Source: Acanthosepion pharaonis (lineage: Eukaryota > Mollusca > Cephalopoda > Sepiida > Sepiidae). From it: DNA of 64,000 nt. The DNA lies in assembly GCA_903632075.3 (NCBI GenBank), contig CAHIKZ030000027.1:1543501-1607500 (forward strand), written 5' to 3'. The translations under genes were made by a program, and so were the position numbers. The notes below the pieces were generated by a model that ran no database searches, had not been told where the DNA came from, and was given only the letters and a program-made list of their open reading frames with translations. Shown here in pieces: positions 11,641 to 25,295 of the stretch (position 1 is the stretch's first letter; the number at the start of each line of letters is the position of its first letter).

Positions 11641-11910
11641 AGTGACACACTGAAATTCGCATTTAGATTACTGGCTATAAGTACGCTGCTTTTCATTTAC
11701 ATTCACATATATGAAAGTCCGATATAGAATTATGCTTACCAAGCAGGTTTGCCATATTAGTTGCATAGTGATGTAACTTCAATCCTCACTAGGTGTCACA
11801 CTGTTATGACATGCTAAGCTTAGTAATTTAATGCTGCATATGTTGTAGGTTTAGCAAACATTTGTTGAAAGCATTTGTCAGTAAGGATGACACTCCTTAC
11901 ATTAATATCA
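11640..11910. repeat. copy A/B shared block between two insertions
   Basis: It matches 48800-49075 (shared phrase gttatgacatgctaagctta). It marks where the 2.1-kb insertion ends and where the gypsy fragment begins, because similarity to copy B stops at about 11911 at a breakpoint after attaat-a-cag. Confidence 0.75.
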
Positions 11911-12540
11911 GTCGAGCGGGTATTGCCACTGCGCTTGCGAGCCGGGGCTCTCTCTGTATATCGGCAGCTGACAAAGGAACAGAGGTCAGATCCAGAGCAG
12001 ATTAAGCAAGCTCTTATAACTGCATATGCGGTGGATTCATTCAGTGCGTATGATCAGTTTGTGTTACGGTGATTTCGGCCAGGTGAAACGGTAGACGAAT
12101 TTTTAGCAGAGTTGAAACGGCTAGCTTTGTTGGTTGGCGGCCAACTGCCTGAACGATGGATGAGGTACACCTTCGTTTCTGGACTGTCGCAACAAGTCAA
12201 GCAACTTCTTCGCGCATCATCCAGAATGGACACTTTGACGTTGGACCTGATCTTGACTCTCGCTCAGGCCGTTATGACCGCTAGCAAAGAGCCGGATGAG
12301 TCAGTTGTCGCAGCAGCTCAACAGACGAATACAGCAGCTCAGCGGACGGGCGGCATTGTGTGCTTTAAGTTTTGGAGCAAAGGATTCAATCTACCTGAGA
12401 AGACAGCTACCCGGACCCGAAGACCCCGTCGCGAGATACGGTGTTTTCGGTGCAACAAGGTTGGGCACATTTCCTCGGAGTGCCAGGGAAACGGACCCGG
12501 GGAACAGACGTCAACGCCGGTCTTTTCTCCAAGTGGCTAA
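11911..12540 (+). pseudogene. Ty3/gypsy gag, 5'-truncated with one in-frame stop
   Basis: The structural (gag) protein of an LTR retrotransposon packages element RNA. The visible part starts inside the capsid region (LPLRLRAGALSVYRQLTKEQ) without its N-terminus, because the left boundary is a breakpoint into host sequence. An in-frame TGA occurs at 12070-12072. Further on there is a C-F-R-C-x4-H-x4-C zinc knuckle (about 12440-12482) in a basic context. The truncation and stop make it non-functional. It is followed, in another frame, by the protease. Confidence 0.85.
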
Positions 12541-12856
12541 GACACACGCCCTGGTTGATTCTGGTTGCTCACGGACGTTGGTGAGCAAATGCGCATGTCG
12601 CAATTGGCGACCAATGAAGATGCAAGTCCTAACTGCCGACGGTAAGGCACTAAAATGCCGTGAACAGGGCAATATTGCGTTGAATGTTAGTTGTGCTCAA
12701 CTCGTGTACATTGATGCCCTAATTGTGGACGGACCACTACTTGGGTTCGATCTTCTTCTTGGGATTGACGCAATTAAAGAATTAGAAACACATCATTCAT
12801 CAATTCCTTCTGAGAGAAAGTCTCAATGTGCTGCTATTTCCAGCTTTAATGTATAG
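12541..12856 (+). pseudogene. Ty3/gypsy aspartic protease region
   Basis: This is a retropepsin-like segment in the +1 frame relative to gag. The active-site pattern is L-V-D-S-G-C-S near 12551, followed by LTADGKAL and a hydrophobic L-L-L-G-I-D segment near 12757-12774. It would cleave the element polyprotein. The frame overlaps the start of the RT frame by about 29 bp. A change of frame between gag and protease can be normal for the family or be decay, and the sequence alone does not decide. Confidence 0.8.
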
Positions 12857-14225
12857 TTCGACCGTCATAACAAAATATAGACAGCCCTCCAATGGAAGAA
12901 TGAAGAATAGAGTGGCAGAATATTCAGTACCTGACTATGTATGGGACGAATATGAAAGGGAACTTCAGTCATGGCTGGATAATGGATGGCTGCGACCATA
13001 CCCCGAAGACGAACTTGGTCCACCTAAGTGTCTAATCCCATTAATTGCAGTGATACAAGAGAGCAAGCAGAAGGTCCGTCCAGTACTGGATTACCGCGAG
13101 TTGAATGGTTTTGTAGAACCATATACTGCTAACTCAGAGGTTTGTGCACATAAGTTGCGAGAATGGCGACGATTGGGAGCCGATGTATCTTTGTTGGACT
13201 TGTGGAGGGCATATCTGCAGATACATGTGGAGAAGGCGCTGTGGCCCTATCAAACTGTCATAGTGAAGGGGCAAAGATATTGCCTCACCCGACTGGGTTT
13301 CGGTTTAAATGTGGCACCTCTCATTATGAAAGCCATAATTGACGCAGTATTATCGCAAGACAAAATCATTGCGAATGCCATATCGGCATATGTTGACGAC
13401 ATTTATGTCAACGAGAGTCTCATTCCTGTTTCACGTGTAAGAGAGCTCCTGTCCAAGTACGGACTAGTGTGCAAGGAACCAACGAGATTAGAAGACGGAG
13501 CTAAGGTGCTGGGCTTACAGCTGGTCTGGAGTGACAATGGTACTCTCCGATGGAAGCGAGGTGGAGAGATCCCCGATATCCCTGTGAGGATAACTCGCCG
13601 GCGCGTATTCTCGTTATGTGGAAAACTTGTGGGGCACTTTCCCGTTTGCGGCTGGCTACGAGTGGCCACTGCGTTTGTGAAACGACAAGCAAGCGCTCTA
13701 ACCACAGGATGGGATTACGAAGTTGAGAATGCCTCTATTAATTTCATGTTAGCCGACATAATAGCCAGAATACGTGAGGCCGATCTAGTAGGAGGAGACT
13801 GGTGTGTGAGTAGCCGCGAAATGAACGTGTGGGTGGATGCGAGTTCCGTAGCCACAGGTGTCGTATTAAAGATAGATGGAAACTTCCTTGAGGATGCGTT
13901 GTGGCTGCGCTCGGATGGAGATGCTAAGCACATCAATTTGGTCGAACTAGACGCAACGATAAAGGGTATCAATTTGGCTCTTCAATGGCAGGTGTCGACA
14001 ATACATCTTTTTACCGATTCAGCATGTGTTCATCAGTGGATTTCTAACACCTTAACTGGCAAGGCTCGAATAAATACGAAGGCGTCTGGGGAAATGCTAG
14101 TGCGGAGACGGTTGAACACACTTCGTGAGCTTATAGCTGAATGTGGCTTGACGGTGGACATAATACTGGTCAAATCCAACATGAATATGGCAGACCGGCT
14201 GACCAGGGTGCCAAAAAGTGGTTAA
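12828..14225 (+). pseudogene. Ty3/gypsy reverse transcriptase and RNase H, long open frame
   Basis: This is the longest open frame in the window (465 codons). It copies element RNA into DNA. Visible landmarks are the fingers segment KVRPVLDYRELN, D-V-S-L-L-D-L with the first catalytic Asp, F-G-L-N-V-A-P, and the Y-V-D-D box at 13389-13400. An RNase H follows, with V-W-V-D-A-S near 13830, an acidic L-V-E-L-D near 13940 and T-D-S-A near 14020. The domain order before integrase is that of Ty3/gypsy, not Copia. The frame is uninterrupted although its partners are broken, so decay is fairly recent. Confidence 0.9.
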
Positions 14226-15414
14226 ACCTACACAAGGAGGAAACGGAGCCAGTGCAGTCAGTATGCGCCACTGCAAAGACCAAGGTGGACGCACACCAAG
14301 TGGCTAATGTCCACCGGAAAACCGGACACCCGGGCATGAAAAGGTCCCTGTACTTTGTTAGGTTGATAGACCCTTCAGTATCGTCAGAAGTTGTAAAAGC
14401 AAGGAATGTGAGGCGTGCTAAGTCATTGACCCAGCTCCAGTGCATTGGCGAAAAGGAAAGCCGAATGTGAGGGACAACTGGAATAGGTTAGCAATGGATA
14501 TCTCTCACCATGGTGGTAATCACTTTCTGACAATTAATGATTGTGAGCCTATTCGGTTCGCGATATGGCGTCCACTACGTTAACAAGATTCTACTAGCGT
14601 AGCTCGGCAGTTAGGGGCAATTTTTTTACGAACGTGGTCCGCCACTCGAGATATTGACCGACAATGACACAGCATTCACGTGCAAACATTTCAATTTTTT
14701 TTTGAGTAATTGGGATGTACGTTTGCGGTTCCGGTGTGCCTATACACCTGCCGGGAATGGTATAGTAGAAAGAAGTCACAGAAGCATCAAAACCATTGCA
14801 GCTAGAAAGCAGTGCTCTATACCGAGGCGGTTTACTGGTATAACGTTACGCCTAAAGATAATCATTCGCCTACTACTGCACCAGCTGATGCACTTTATGG
14901 GTACCATACCTGTGTATGGGGCATCGAGGCTATGTCCCCCATTGAATCGCAGAATATTCAAGGAGCATATGAAGTGGGAGACGTCGTTTGGGTGAAAACT
15001 CCCCACGGGAGATGCACGACTAAATTTAGAATGTGTCACGTGACTCAGGTTAATAGCCCACAGTCAGTGCACGTCGATGGAGTTCTGCGTCATGTGAAGG
15101 ACTTGCGTCCCTTCATGGGATCGGTCCCGACGGATACACAGGACAGCGATTCTGAAGAGAGTGAGCGGTTAGTAAATTTGAGATCAACCTCATTAGGAGA
15201 CACTGATCACTCACTTGATACTGAATCTGCTCCAGACGACACAAACTGGGATGACTACTCTCCAATTGTTAGCGTCCAAAATACTAATGTGGTACCTCCT
15301 GCTAGCTACCCTGATGACAGTTCATCTGAAGAGGAAGCTTGTGTTGCTTCACTCCCTCGGCGAAGTACCCGGCAAAAGAGACCTGCTCGCGACTATATTT
15401 TTTTACAACATTTA
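14226..15414 (+). pseudogene. Ty3/gypsy integrase, frameshifted, with acidic C-terminal tail
   Basis: This region would insert the element DNA. It holds a zinc-binding HHCC domain (H-x4-G-H-P-G-M-K-R near 14310-14345, with C-E-A-C in another frame near 14405), immediately followed by a TAA. A catalytic core is spread over several frames, with L-A-M-D near 14490, T-D-N-D near 14657 and G-I-V-E-R near 14759. Frames change at least three times. From 14812 one frame runs to the stop near 15415 through a Y-W-Y-N-V-T-P-K motif, a W-V-K-T-P segment and an acidic serine-rich tail ending in a basic RRSTRQKRPARDY. It is inactive. Confidence 0.85.
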
Positions 15415-15777
15415 TAGTATTCTACCTTGTTTTGGTATCAGAAACTCGTCCCCCAATGATTATAAATTATTTTTGGTTTGTATTTTGGATTATATATTTA
15501 AAAGCATTCTACCGTAAACTTTAAACTTAATAATTCAAAAACGAAGGATTTTCAGACATACGTTTATATGGAATTTTGTCCTTTCTTTTGGTGTGAGAAA
15601 CCCGCCCCAAAGTATGTAAAAATTTTGTTCTTAAATTGTAAATATTTTTTCTTACTACATCTACTCGGCATTTACATAAAAGTACTGCCTTTTTATTATC
15701 TACCGAAGGGAAGAAAATGATAAAATCCCCGTCTAAATTGTGTGTTGCCTCGGTGTTTACCTCAATGTCCATTTTTT
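15415..15777 (+). other. 3' flank of the gypsy element with an internal near-duplication
   Basis: Two similar segments lie about 150 bp apart: ttttggtatcagaaactcgt then cccccaatg near 15430, and ttttggtgtgagaaacccgc then cccaaagta near 15580. They may belong to the element's untranslated end or 3' LTR start. No matching 5' LTR is present because the element is 5'-truncated, so the right boundary is uncertain. Confidence 0.4.
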
Positions 15778-16225
<448 letters not shown>

Positions 16226-17291
16226 TGTAAATTGATTGCACGTTTATCGTAATTTAAATAACTGATCCAAGTGCGACTTTTGGATAATAAGTGCGACATT
16301 ACTATAATTATTGAACAATATAGGTCATGCCACTTTGACAGAAAATTTACCAGTAAAAAATTCGTTCATCACCATATTTATATGAACGCACAACCTTTAA
16401 AAATTTAAAATCAAACTCAGCGTTGCTACTGGCGCGCTCCAAAAACAATAACTCATTTTCAATAGCATTTTCGGATACAACAATACATATATTTTCGTTG
16501 TCCTCTTATTACTAAGAGAAAAAACAAGAACAACATCTATTCTATACCTGAAGATGTCTGTAGAAACAGACGAAAGCTTGTAGTAAAAATAAGAACTAAT
16601 ACGGCAGAAATTTATGGAAACAAGGATCAATTCATTCATAACGGATTCGGAGGTTTTTGTATATTATTTGAATTGTTTGGGATGATGGATTTCTCGCCAA
16701 TTAAATCATTAACCTTTGCTTTTGTTTTCGTGTGAATAATTCATGAATTTGTAAATTGATTGCACGTTTATCGTAATTTAAATAACTGATCCAAGTGCGA
16801 CTTTTGGATAATAAGTGCGACATTACTGTAATTATTGAACGAAATAGGTCATGCCACTTTGACAGAAAATTTACCAGTAAAAAATTCGTTCATCACCATA
16901 TTTATATGAACGCACAACCTTTAAAAATTTAAAATCAAACTCAGCGTTGCTACTGGCGCGCTCCAAAAACAATAACTCATTTTCAATAGCATTTTCGGAT
17001 ACAACAATACATATATTTTCGTTGTCCTCTTATTACTAAGAGAAAAAACAACATCTATTCTATACCTGAAGATGTCTGTAGGAACAGACGAAAGCTTGTA
17101 GTAAAAATAAGAACTAATACGGCAGAAATTTATGGAAACAAGGATCAATTCATTCATAACGGATTCGGAGGTTTTTGTATATTATTTGAATTGTTTGCGA
17201 TGATGGATTTCTCGCCAATTAAATCATTAACCTTTGCTTTTGTTTTTGTGTGAATAATTCATGAATTTGTAAATTGATTGTACGTTTATCG

Positions 17292-17295
<4 letters not shown>

Positions 17296-17342
<47 letters not shown>
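17296..17342. repeat. (TA)n microsatellite truncating the 524-bp repeat
   Basis: A pure TA tract begins inside the third repeat unit, right after cgtttatcgtaa. Confidence 0.97.
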
Positions 17343-17344
<2 letters not shown>

Positions 17345-17349
<5 letters not shown>

Positions 17350-17785
17350 TTATTTAAAAATATGATTCCAAATCGCGACATTGTTTGTTAGTGGAATGTT
17401 TTTGAGAGAAATCCTGAAATTAATTTTTTTCCATATTTTTAAAGGAGTATTTAAAATAAAGGTTTAGAGTGCTCGACCTAAATTAGGGAGCCAATAATAT
17501 GTGAAAATATATAGAAAAATAGGAAGGATCTGGTCAGGTAAATAATCCAATGTCCTTTAGTATTTTAGTTATTATTTTTTAAAAAATAGTGCTCGATACA
17601 AAAGTAGAGCGTAAATATATTTATTTATTTAATAATATGATTCCAAATCGCGACATTGTTTGTTAGTGGATTGTTTTTGAGAGAAATCCCGAAATTGATT
17701 TTTTCCATATTTTTAAAGGAGTATTTAAAAATAAAGGTTGAGAGTGCTCGACTTAAATTAGGGAGGCAATAATATGTGAAAATAT
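17345..17785. repeat. direct repeat, two copies, 275-bp offset
   Basis: The block gattccaaatcgcgacattg through aatatgtgaaaatatataga occurs at about 17364-17511 and 17639-17790. Each copy ends in half of the hairpin that characterises the next repeat array. Confidence 0.85.
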
Positions 17786-17789
17786 ATAG

Positions 17790-18960
<1,171 letters not shown>

Positions 18961-19779
18961 TAATATCATATGATAAAGATAGTAATTATTATCTGTAGGG
19001 CCCGCATTAAATAATGATTTTTGAAAATTAATTCACCAATTTAGCAATTCTCTATGTTCGCTCATCATTTTACTTAAATATAAGAAATGACATAAATAAA
19101 ATCTTTTCAAATACTTTATATTAAAAATGTGTTTTCAGAGGAATATTGAAGTGTAATAAACTTTGGAATTGATAAGGTTAAGGAAAGCAAATTTTCGAAA
19201 ATTATAGAGGAAAATTAAAAGAAAATATGGAAGAGAAATGGGAGAAATTATATTATTAAAGAGAAAATATACGTGGGAGAAATAAAGAGAAATAGAAAAA
19301 AAATAAAAGAGAAAAGGATCGAACCGGATATATTAATTTGTAAAACTTATGCATACAAGCATAGATAATAGCTGACCACTCGTATTCGAGTCTACTAGGG
19401 TGGCACGCCAATCTCTATTGCAAAAGTCCCCTCAGACACATTTTTATTTTTTTCAACATCCACGGTGGTTTATACTGCAACTATGCTATGTATTCATACA
19501 TACATACATAATTGCCGGGTACCTTCGTTCTCCGAGCACACCCGTATGCTAGGGCAGCTAATTAATCTCTGTGGTAGGAACCAGCTTAGGCACATTTGTA
19601 TTTGTTCAACGTCCGCAGAAGACACTTGTGGATAATATTACAACTATGTTGAGCTGACGTTAGTTTCGGTTTCTGGGAGAAGGCTCATAATCTGTCATGA
19701 TTAGCAATTTGAACAAGACCAGTACGCACAAAGACCTCGGTTACGATGACTTATGACTTTGTGCTAGTAACATCAACGG

Positions 19780-19780
<1 letters not shown>
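18961..19780. other. AT-rich stretch with an internally duplicated repeat (19330-19780)
   Basis: The stretch 18961-19330 is AT- and purine-rich with no gene. In 19395-19660, two similar segments follow each other: one has ccaatctctattgcaaaagt then cctcagacaca, and cacggtggtttatactgcaa; the other has taatctctgtggtaggaacc then gcttaggcaca, and tggataatattacaacta. The offset is about 160 bp. The family was not recognised. Confidence 0.5.

Positions 19781-19781
<1 letters not shown>

Positions 19782-19848
<67 letters not shown>
19782..19848. repeat. (TA)n microsatellite
   Basis: A pure TA tract of about 65 bp. Confidence 0.97.
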
Positions 19849-19850
<2 letters not shown>

Positions 19851-20204
19851 TATATATTTTCGTGTTAAATTCTCTTTAGAGAAGAAAAAATGTGTAAAAT
19901 AGGCAATCGGAAAGTAGTACTTAGTCCTTTCCGACGCGTTTCATCATTGTACCACTTGTGTAGTTACATGAAATTTATCATCATCATCATCCTCATCATC
20001 ATCATCATCGCCATAGACACTACAGAATGATGATTAGGATGGTTTTGACATTTATTGAGAACATAAGGCAAAAAGATTAATTCATTTGCATTCATTCTCA
20101 ATCTCCCAAGATTTTCTGCTTCGAAAAGAAACAATGCTTTTCTTTTTTGAAAATTGTTTTCCGCTACCTTTAGTAATGAGTTTCCATAAAATCTTTCAGC
20201 TCAC

Positions 20205-20205
<1 letters not shown>

Positions 20206-20260
<55 letters not shown>
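20206..20260. repeat. (TA)n microsatellite
   Basis: A pure TA tract next to the 3' side of the Penelope remnant. Confidence 0.97.
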
Positions 20261-20262
<2 letters not shown>

Positions 20263-20264
20263 TT

Positions 20265-20880
20265 TGTTAAATATGTTATTTTTTTATTTAATTCTTTTTT
20301 TGTTCTTATGAGTCTCTTCTTTTCTGTACATAAATTATGCAGAAATTGTTCGAATATTCTGTATTTCTTTCGGTTATACTTTAAGCTGTTATCAAGGATG
20401 ATTATATTTTTTACTTTTAATTGATTGTATGGATTATTTTTACGCATGTATCTAGAGTTATAGGAATGTTTTATTTTCCAAATACGATGGGTACATTGTG
20501 TCCGTGTTTATAGCTGATGTCATTCAGTGTTGGTTTTTTCTTTTTTTATTAATAATGCTTCCCTTATTTTTAGCCTTTTTTACATGTGGATGAGGATATT
20601 ATATTTGCACTATCAACGAGCATGTTGCGGATGGAATTTGGTAGGTCTCTATGCGTATTGAAATGCTACCTAATTGAGCTATGATCAGAGATGTGTAACG
20701 TAAATCTTCTTGTTAGGTATGTTGTCGTATATCCAATATAATTATGAATTTGGTTTGATCAAGAACACAGTTCCTTAAGGAACATGTGTATTCTTAAATA
20801 ATTTTGGTTCATTGTAATTTGGATCTTGAAGGTGAGTTATTGCAAGGTCTAAATTACAGAGAATCAATATTATTTACAAA
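20265..20880 (-). mobile_element. Penelope-like element 3' remnant with GIY-YIG domain
   Basis: Minus-strand translation near 20640-20760 gives N-Y-I-G-Y-T-T-T-Y-L-T-R-R-F-T-L-H-I-S-D-H-S-S-I, the GIY-YIG endonuclease core. A degenerate basic tail (KRLKIREALLIK) follows near 20560, then an A/T-rich 3' region. Stops and frameshifts interrupt it. It is paralogous to 4060-4340. The GIY-YIG nuclease would have nicked target DNA during retrotransposition. Confidence 0.75.
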
Positions 20881-21182
20881 GCCGCCATTATTCTCAATGC
20901 GACATCAGTTAATGTGTCTCACTTGGACCAGGGAATATTGCTACTCAAACATGGAAGACAGGTGTTGTGTTGTCTGATCTTTAGGCCACATTTCCTTGCT
21001 CCAGAAATGTTTTGCCCTAATTGTGTAGAAATATTAAAAACACATTTTTAAATTGTTTTATTTTTTGCAAGTAAGATTTTCATAGCAAGTGGTGTTTTGT
21101 AATCTTACTGTCATTTGTAACTAACTAAATATCAATGTTAAGAATGTATCATATGTGTATGTAAAAGCAAATTATTACTTAC

Positions 21183-21325
21183 CTATGATTTATTTCTGGT
21201 GCGATAAACACTAAACTACCGAACTGCAGGCCATCTAACACGGATAGAATGTATAAAAAAGTCAGAATAAACTTTTGATATAATCCACAACCGCCAACAT
21301 CTTCAATAATTTCATCATATTTCAT
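21183..21325 (-). CDS. SLC22-like transporter copy A, exon 1 with start codon (143 bp coding)
   Basis: This exon encodes the N-terminus and TM1: MKYDEIIEDVGGCGLYQKFI, then a hydrophobic helix LTFLYILSVLDGLQFGSLVF and A-P-E-I-N-H-R. SLC22 proteins start the same way, with an acidic helix, a G-x2-G-x-(Y/F)-Q-(K/R) motif, then TM1 and A-P-x2-H-(R/W)-C. ATG at 21325-21323 is the chosen start because the family motif follows within ten residues. The donor gtaagt follows 21183, and AG plus the A of exon 2 encodes Arg. Intron 1 is then 13.3 kb. Whether 5' UTR exons lie upstream cannot be seen. Confidence 0.88.
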
Positions 21326-22515
21326 TTTGTAGAGATGTTCAATAACAGTTTGCTCTGGGTTATTATTTTCTCACTGTTAATAACGCTTATAAACACTTAT
21401 GTAAGCAATGTGTGTTTTTTTTTAAATTATTTTCCTTCGAAAATAACTCATTGTAACGCATTAACATATATATCTGTAAAACAGTGTCGCTAAACGCATT
21501 TCAGTAGAAAGAAAAAAAAGAAAAAACAATGTAATTCTTGTTAGACAGCAAAGGAAATATTGGTCACGTGATCATCGCAATGTCACAGTGAATGTCAGTG
21601 GGGATATCAAGTGACGTAACAGAGATTAACACGAAAAAAAAAAGGAAAAAAAAAAGAAAAGAGAGAGACGGTAATGTCAGCAGTTCAAATTCGCACTCAA
21701 ATACAGTTTTAAGTTTACAATATTTTGCTGCAATACAGAAATTTACTATTCCTTCATTTATCTTATTTATCTTATAGCAGACAAGTTGGCAAATGTAGTT
21801 AATTCATTGTTTTTAGTGATCCTTATACCAAAATAAAGTGAATATATAATATTGACTAAGCTTATTACGTTACAAGTCCAAATGTAGGCGAAGAAGATTT
21901 TGTTGCGCCAAATTTATATGTAAATGTCTTGCATCTGGTCATAATTATAGGTCATATATTGAAGATATAAATCCATCAGGATATTTATCCCGCACAAGAC
22001 CAAAATACATGAACTCATTACGAATATCAATATCCAGGGTTTCTGGATAGATAGATAGATAGATAGATAGATGAAAATATTGTAAATATATAAATCAACA
22101 ATTTTAGCATAATACAACGTCGTTCAGAAACTGAAGAGTTCTATAACACTTATCGAATATCAATATATAATTTAGCCACTGCATAAAGAATTGAATAAAA
22201 AAATGAAAAAACACCATGGAATTCATACATATTAGCGACACCAAATATAAGTTACATTTCTTTTTGTCGTGGAAACCCAACTTGCGTAGATAGGCTTACT
22301 TCCCACATGTCAACTGTGCAACGAATCGGTTGTCTTAACTTCTCCCTCCTTTCATAATCTGCACGCGAATTTTTTCTCCGTGAGGAAGACGTGTAGCATC
22401 AATCTTTCTAAGGCGAACTTGAATTTGCATCATAACGTACAGCGCAGAATCATACCTATGGCTATGACGCATTGGACGAACACTTTTCTTGGTTTCTAAA
22501 ATCAGAAGAAAAGAT
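21326..22515. other. region upstream of SLC22 copy A
   Basis: No gene is visible. It has A/G-rich runs (21505-21670), a (GATA)n tetranucleotide run (22047-22075) and an unrecognised, less AT-rich block at 22265-22490. Any promoter of copy A would lie here, but no clear TATA box or initiator could be assigned. Confidence 0.5.
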
Positions 22516-22519
22516 GCAC

Positions 22520-22730
22520 GGCTGTACTCTCAATGAAGCTTCTTGCTTTGAAAATCTGTTGGGTCTCAAGTTCAGAACTCAAGTGGAACTTATATATACG
22601 ATCCAGTGCTAAAGATGCTGGAAAAATAGTCGGTTCCTTGTACAATTTTAGTAAGTACCTGACTCCGCCTGCTATGTCTTATCTTTTTGCAAGTGACGTA
22701 TCATTCGAGTACGTGGACGACAATGACTTC
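22520..22730 (+). mobile_element. jockey/CR1-like LINE fragment
   Basis: The frame reads S-E-L-K-W-N-L-Y-I-R-S-S-A-K-D-A-G-K-I-V-G-S-L-Y, then YLTPPAMSYLF. This is the post-catalytic segment (L-K-W-x2-Y-I-x-S-I-A-K) of jockey/CR1-like LINE reverse transcriptases. It is a short fragment. Longer relatives are at 27010-27770 and 59085-60850. Confidence 0.75.
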
Positions 22731-22924
22731 CCATAATTCCCTGTCCTTTGTAACTATTAAAAAGTTTTCTTTTTGTTATCGCTACTAATTACTGTTCTAC
22801 TAGTGCTTACGGCCACATCACGCTGAAACACTAGTTCCTGTACGATCATCTAAGTTATGCAACGTCGCTACCGGTCAGTACCTAGAGTGATGGCCGCTTG
22901 GATATATCGAGTACTGTAAGATTG

Positions 22925-23180
22925 GATACGCAGATGGTGTAATTAATAATGGTTCGGAATTGTTAATCGGATAGCTGAGTTTCAACTCCTGTTGGGTTCG
23001 TTATATTCACTTACAAGCAAATACCCTTGGGAAAGCTAAGACCAAAGGGAGAATTCTGGGATAGCTATGCCCACTACACAGTTAGGAACTGGGGTGGATG
23101 AAGTAGACAACATCGTCTAACAACTCCTTTTTTGGGGGACGATTAGGGTGGGTGGACAGGTCGGACCTACTGTTACAACT
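22925..23180 (+). mobile_element. tRNA-derived SINE, degenerate
   Basis: It has the same order of phrases as the SINE at 41415-41830 but on the plus strand: a box-A-like atggtgtaattaataatggt, a degraded box B near gagtttcaactcctgttggg, then caaatacccttgggaaagct. No clear tail is visible. Confidence 0.65.
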
Positions 23181-23189
23181 TTTAACATT

Positions 23190-23860
23190 TTTTTGTAAAA
23201 GAAACATGCAAAAACTTACTCTTTCAAACTGCGTAGAAAAGACAGAGGGAAACAACGTCATGTCGGTGAGAAAGTGACGGATGTCGGGACGCCTGGTCAG
23301 GATCGATTACATTACAAACCCTTTTTTGAATTTTGTCAAGCATCTCAAGATATACAGCAAAAGTACCAAACCAGATATGACAACAATATTCAATGCACGG
23401 ACGAATGATAGATGCAAGATGGAGTCTGGCGAGAAAATTATTTCTTGCACGCGAGGGTCAAACAGTGTTGCTCTCCAAGAGCTTACCATCAGCCATGTGG
23501 TGATTGAATGAAATCAGATTTGTTTTGGAAGCGTTAAAATTTACAAACCATTTCTAATAAGTGATTTTTCTAACCATTTTCTAGAGTAGTTACCAGGTTT
23601 ACTTTGTTGGTTCTGTCGGACTTGCTACTAAAACAGAAGTAAATGGTTGTGTCATCGACATACATACCTATTTGGGATCTGCTGGCATTGAGAGATCATT
23701 GATGATGATCAGAAACATCATAGGTCAAAGAATAAAGTCCTGGAGAACCCCCGCGTTAGTATTAAATGGTCTGGAAGTATGCCCTTTCAAAACGACCTTA
23801 ATTTACACGATATTTTTAGGAATGATTGGATTAAACCAAATATTCGCTTCGTGACGATGT
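23190..23860 (-). mobile_element. jockey/CR1-like LINE reverse transcriptase fragment, minus strand
   Basis: Read on the minus strand it contains the catalytic Y-V-D-D box near 23660 (GMYVDDTTIYFC), a linker and then RPCIEYCCHIWFGTFA and Q-K-R-V-C-N-V-I, the RT tail. Several frame changes and a small internal deletion near 23410 break it. Its 5' part is missing. Confidence 0.75.
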
Positions 23861-23899
23861 AGAACTTGTGCTTGCAGAGAAGGTCAATCCCTGTCGGAC

Positions 23900-25295
23900 C
23901 AAGCTAAGACACTGAACAGAATATAGGACGCTACACTATGAACCAAGGAACAAATACAAGCAGGCTGGAGAGAAATGACTCAACAAAAATGTGTAGAAAT
24001 AGAAAGAACGAGTATCACCGATGAAGCAGTAAAGCATTAAAAAAAAATAAGTGAACAGGACAAAAGACATGCTCATCAAAAGGATGCATAAAATCCAAGG
24101 AAAGAACGATGATATTAGAGGAAAAATAAATACTTCAGAGATAGAATGGATCTATCGGAGAACTCTTCTTACACGACGAAAGTGAACAACAGGCAATACA
24201 TAGAAATATCGAAAGTCTGGAAATGTTAAAATCTGATGTGGAATCTGTACTGGTCAAATTGAACAGAAACAAAACGGCAGGCCCAGACAGAATCGTAATA
24301 TAGATGCTGGCAGCCTTAGATGATTTCGGGATAGACAAAATTGCAGAAATAATAAACGGTATCTACAATAGTGGTTTTAAAGCTGAAGTATATCTATTTT
24401 TATAGTACGGCCTAAGAAGCCAGAGATGCAAACAAATGTGAACTTCATCTGACGATCAGCCTCGTGAGTCATTTAACAAAACTTATCGGAATTCTGATGA
24501 AGATCAGAAACAGCATAGGCCAAAGAATAATGTCCTGAAGAATACCCGCGTTAGTATTAAATGGTCTGAAAGTATGCCCCGCAGCAAAATCAGGCCAGAA
24601 GTAAGAACAGTGCGGATTCGTCTAAGAAAATGGTACAAGAAATGCAATATCTATGTTCAGAAAGAGCAATACAAATGCAGAAGAACATGTACCTGTGTTT
24701 TATAGATTATGAAAAGGCGTTCGATAAAGTACTCCAATCTATTGAAACTGCTTAGCAATCTTGATATATTTTAGAAGGATATTAGAATAATCAAGAACCT
24801 ATACTGACAGAAAACTGCATGCATATGGTTATAAATGAGTTCTGCAGATTTACAAAAATAGAAAGGAAAATAGTACTGAACTGTTACATGATATCTGTCT
24901 TCCTATATGGCAGTAAATGCAGGACAATGTCCTTAAAAATAAGAAAAGACTTCAAGATACAGAAATATGTCTCTACAGAATGATGATGAGGATACCATGG
25001 ACCGAATATGTGAGCAACGATAAAGTATTATAGAAAATGGAAACAAAAAGAAAACTTATACTTATTATCTACCGAGATACAGTTGAAATTTCTCGGGCCC
25101 ATAATGAGGAAAAAAGGATTGAAAATCAGATACTCACAGGAGAGATTGAAGGCAAGAGGAAAAAACACATAACATTCTTAATGAGTTTGAGTAATGATTT
25201 AAGAGAAATAACAAAAGGATAAAATTAAGAGCTACGAGGGACAGGGAATTATGGAGTGCCGTGATCACCTATGTTATGTGGGGACATGGCACATA
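23900..25295 (+). mobile_element. RTE-like LINE, degenerate reverse transcriptase through C-terminus
   Basis: The plus-strand reading gives VKLNRNKTAGPDRIVI then stop, M-L-A-A-L, the N-K-(A/T)-A-G-P-D start of an RT domain near 24260. Then come LCFIDYEKAFDKV-like codons near 24695-24730. The C-terminal tail contains R-I-P-W-T-E-Y-V-S-N near 24990 and a K-R-K-L...E-I-S-R-A-H segment. Stops and frameshifts occur throughout. Fragments of the same tail are scattered through the window. Confidence 0.75.

Noticed and set aside
16397..17157. Repeated small minus-strand ORF in the 524-bp unit
   Set aside because: The frame is open in two units only because the units are nearly identical. The third unit is truncated, and the peptide has no family pattern or start context.
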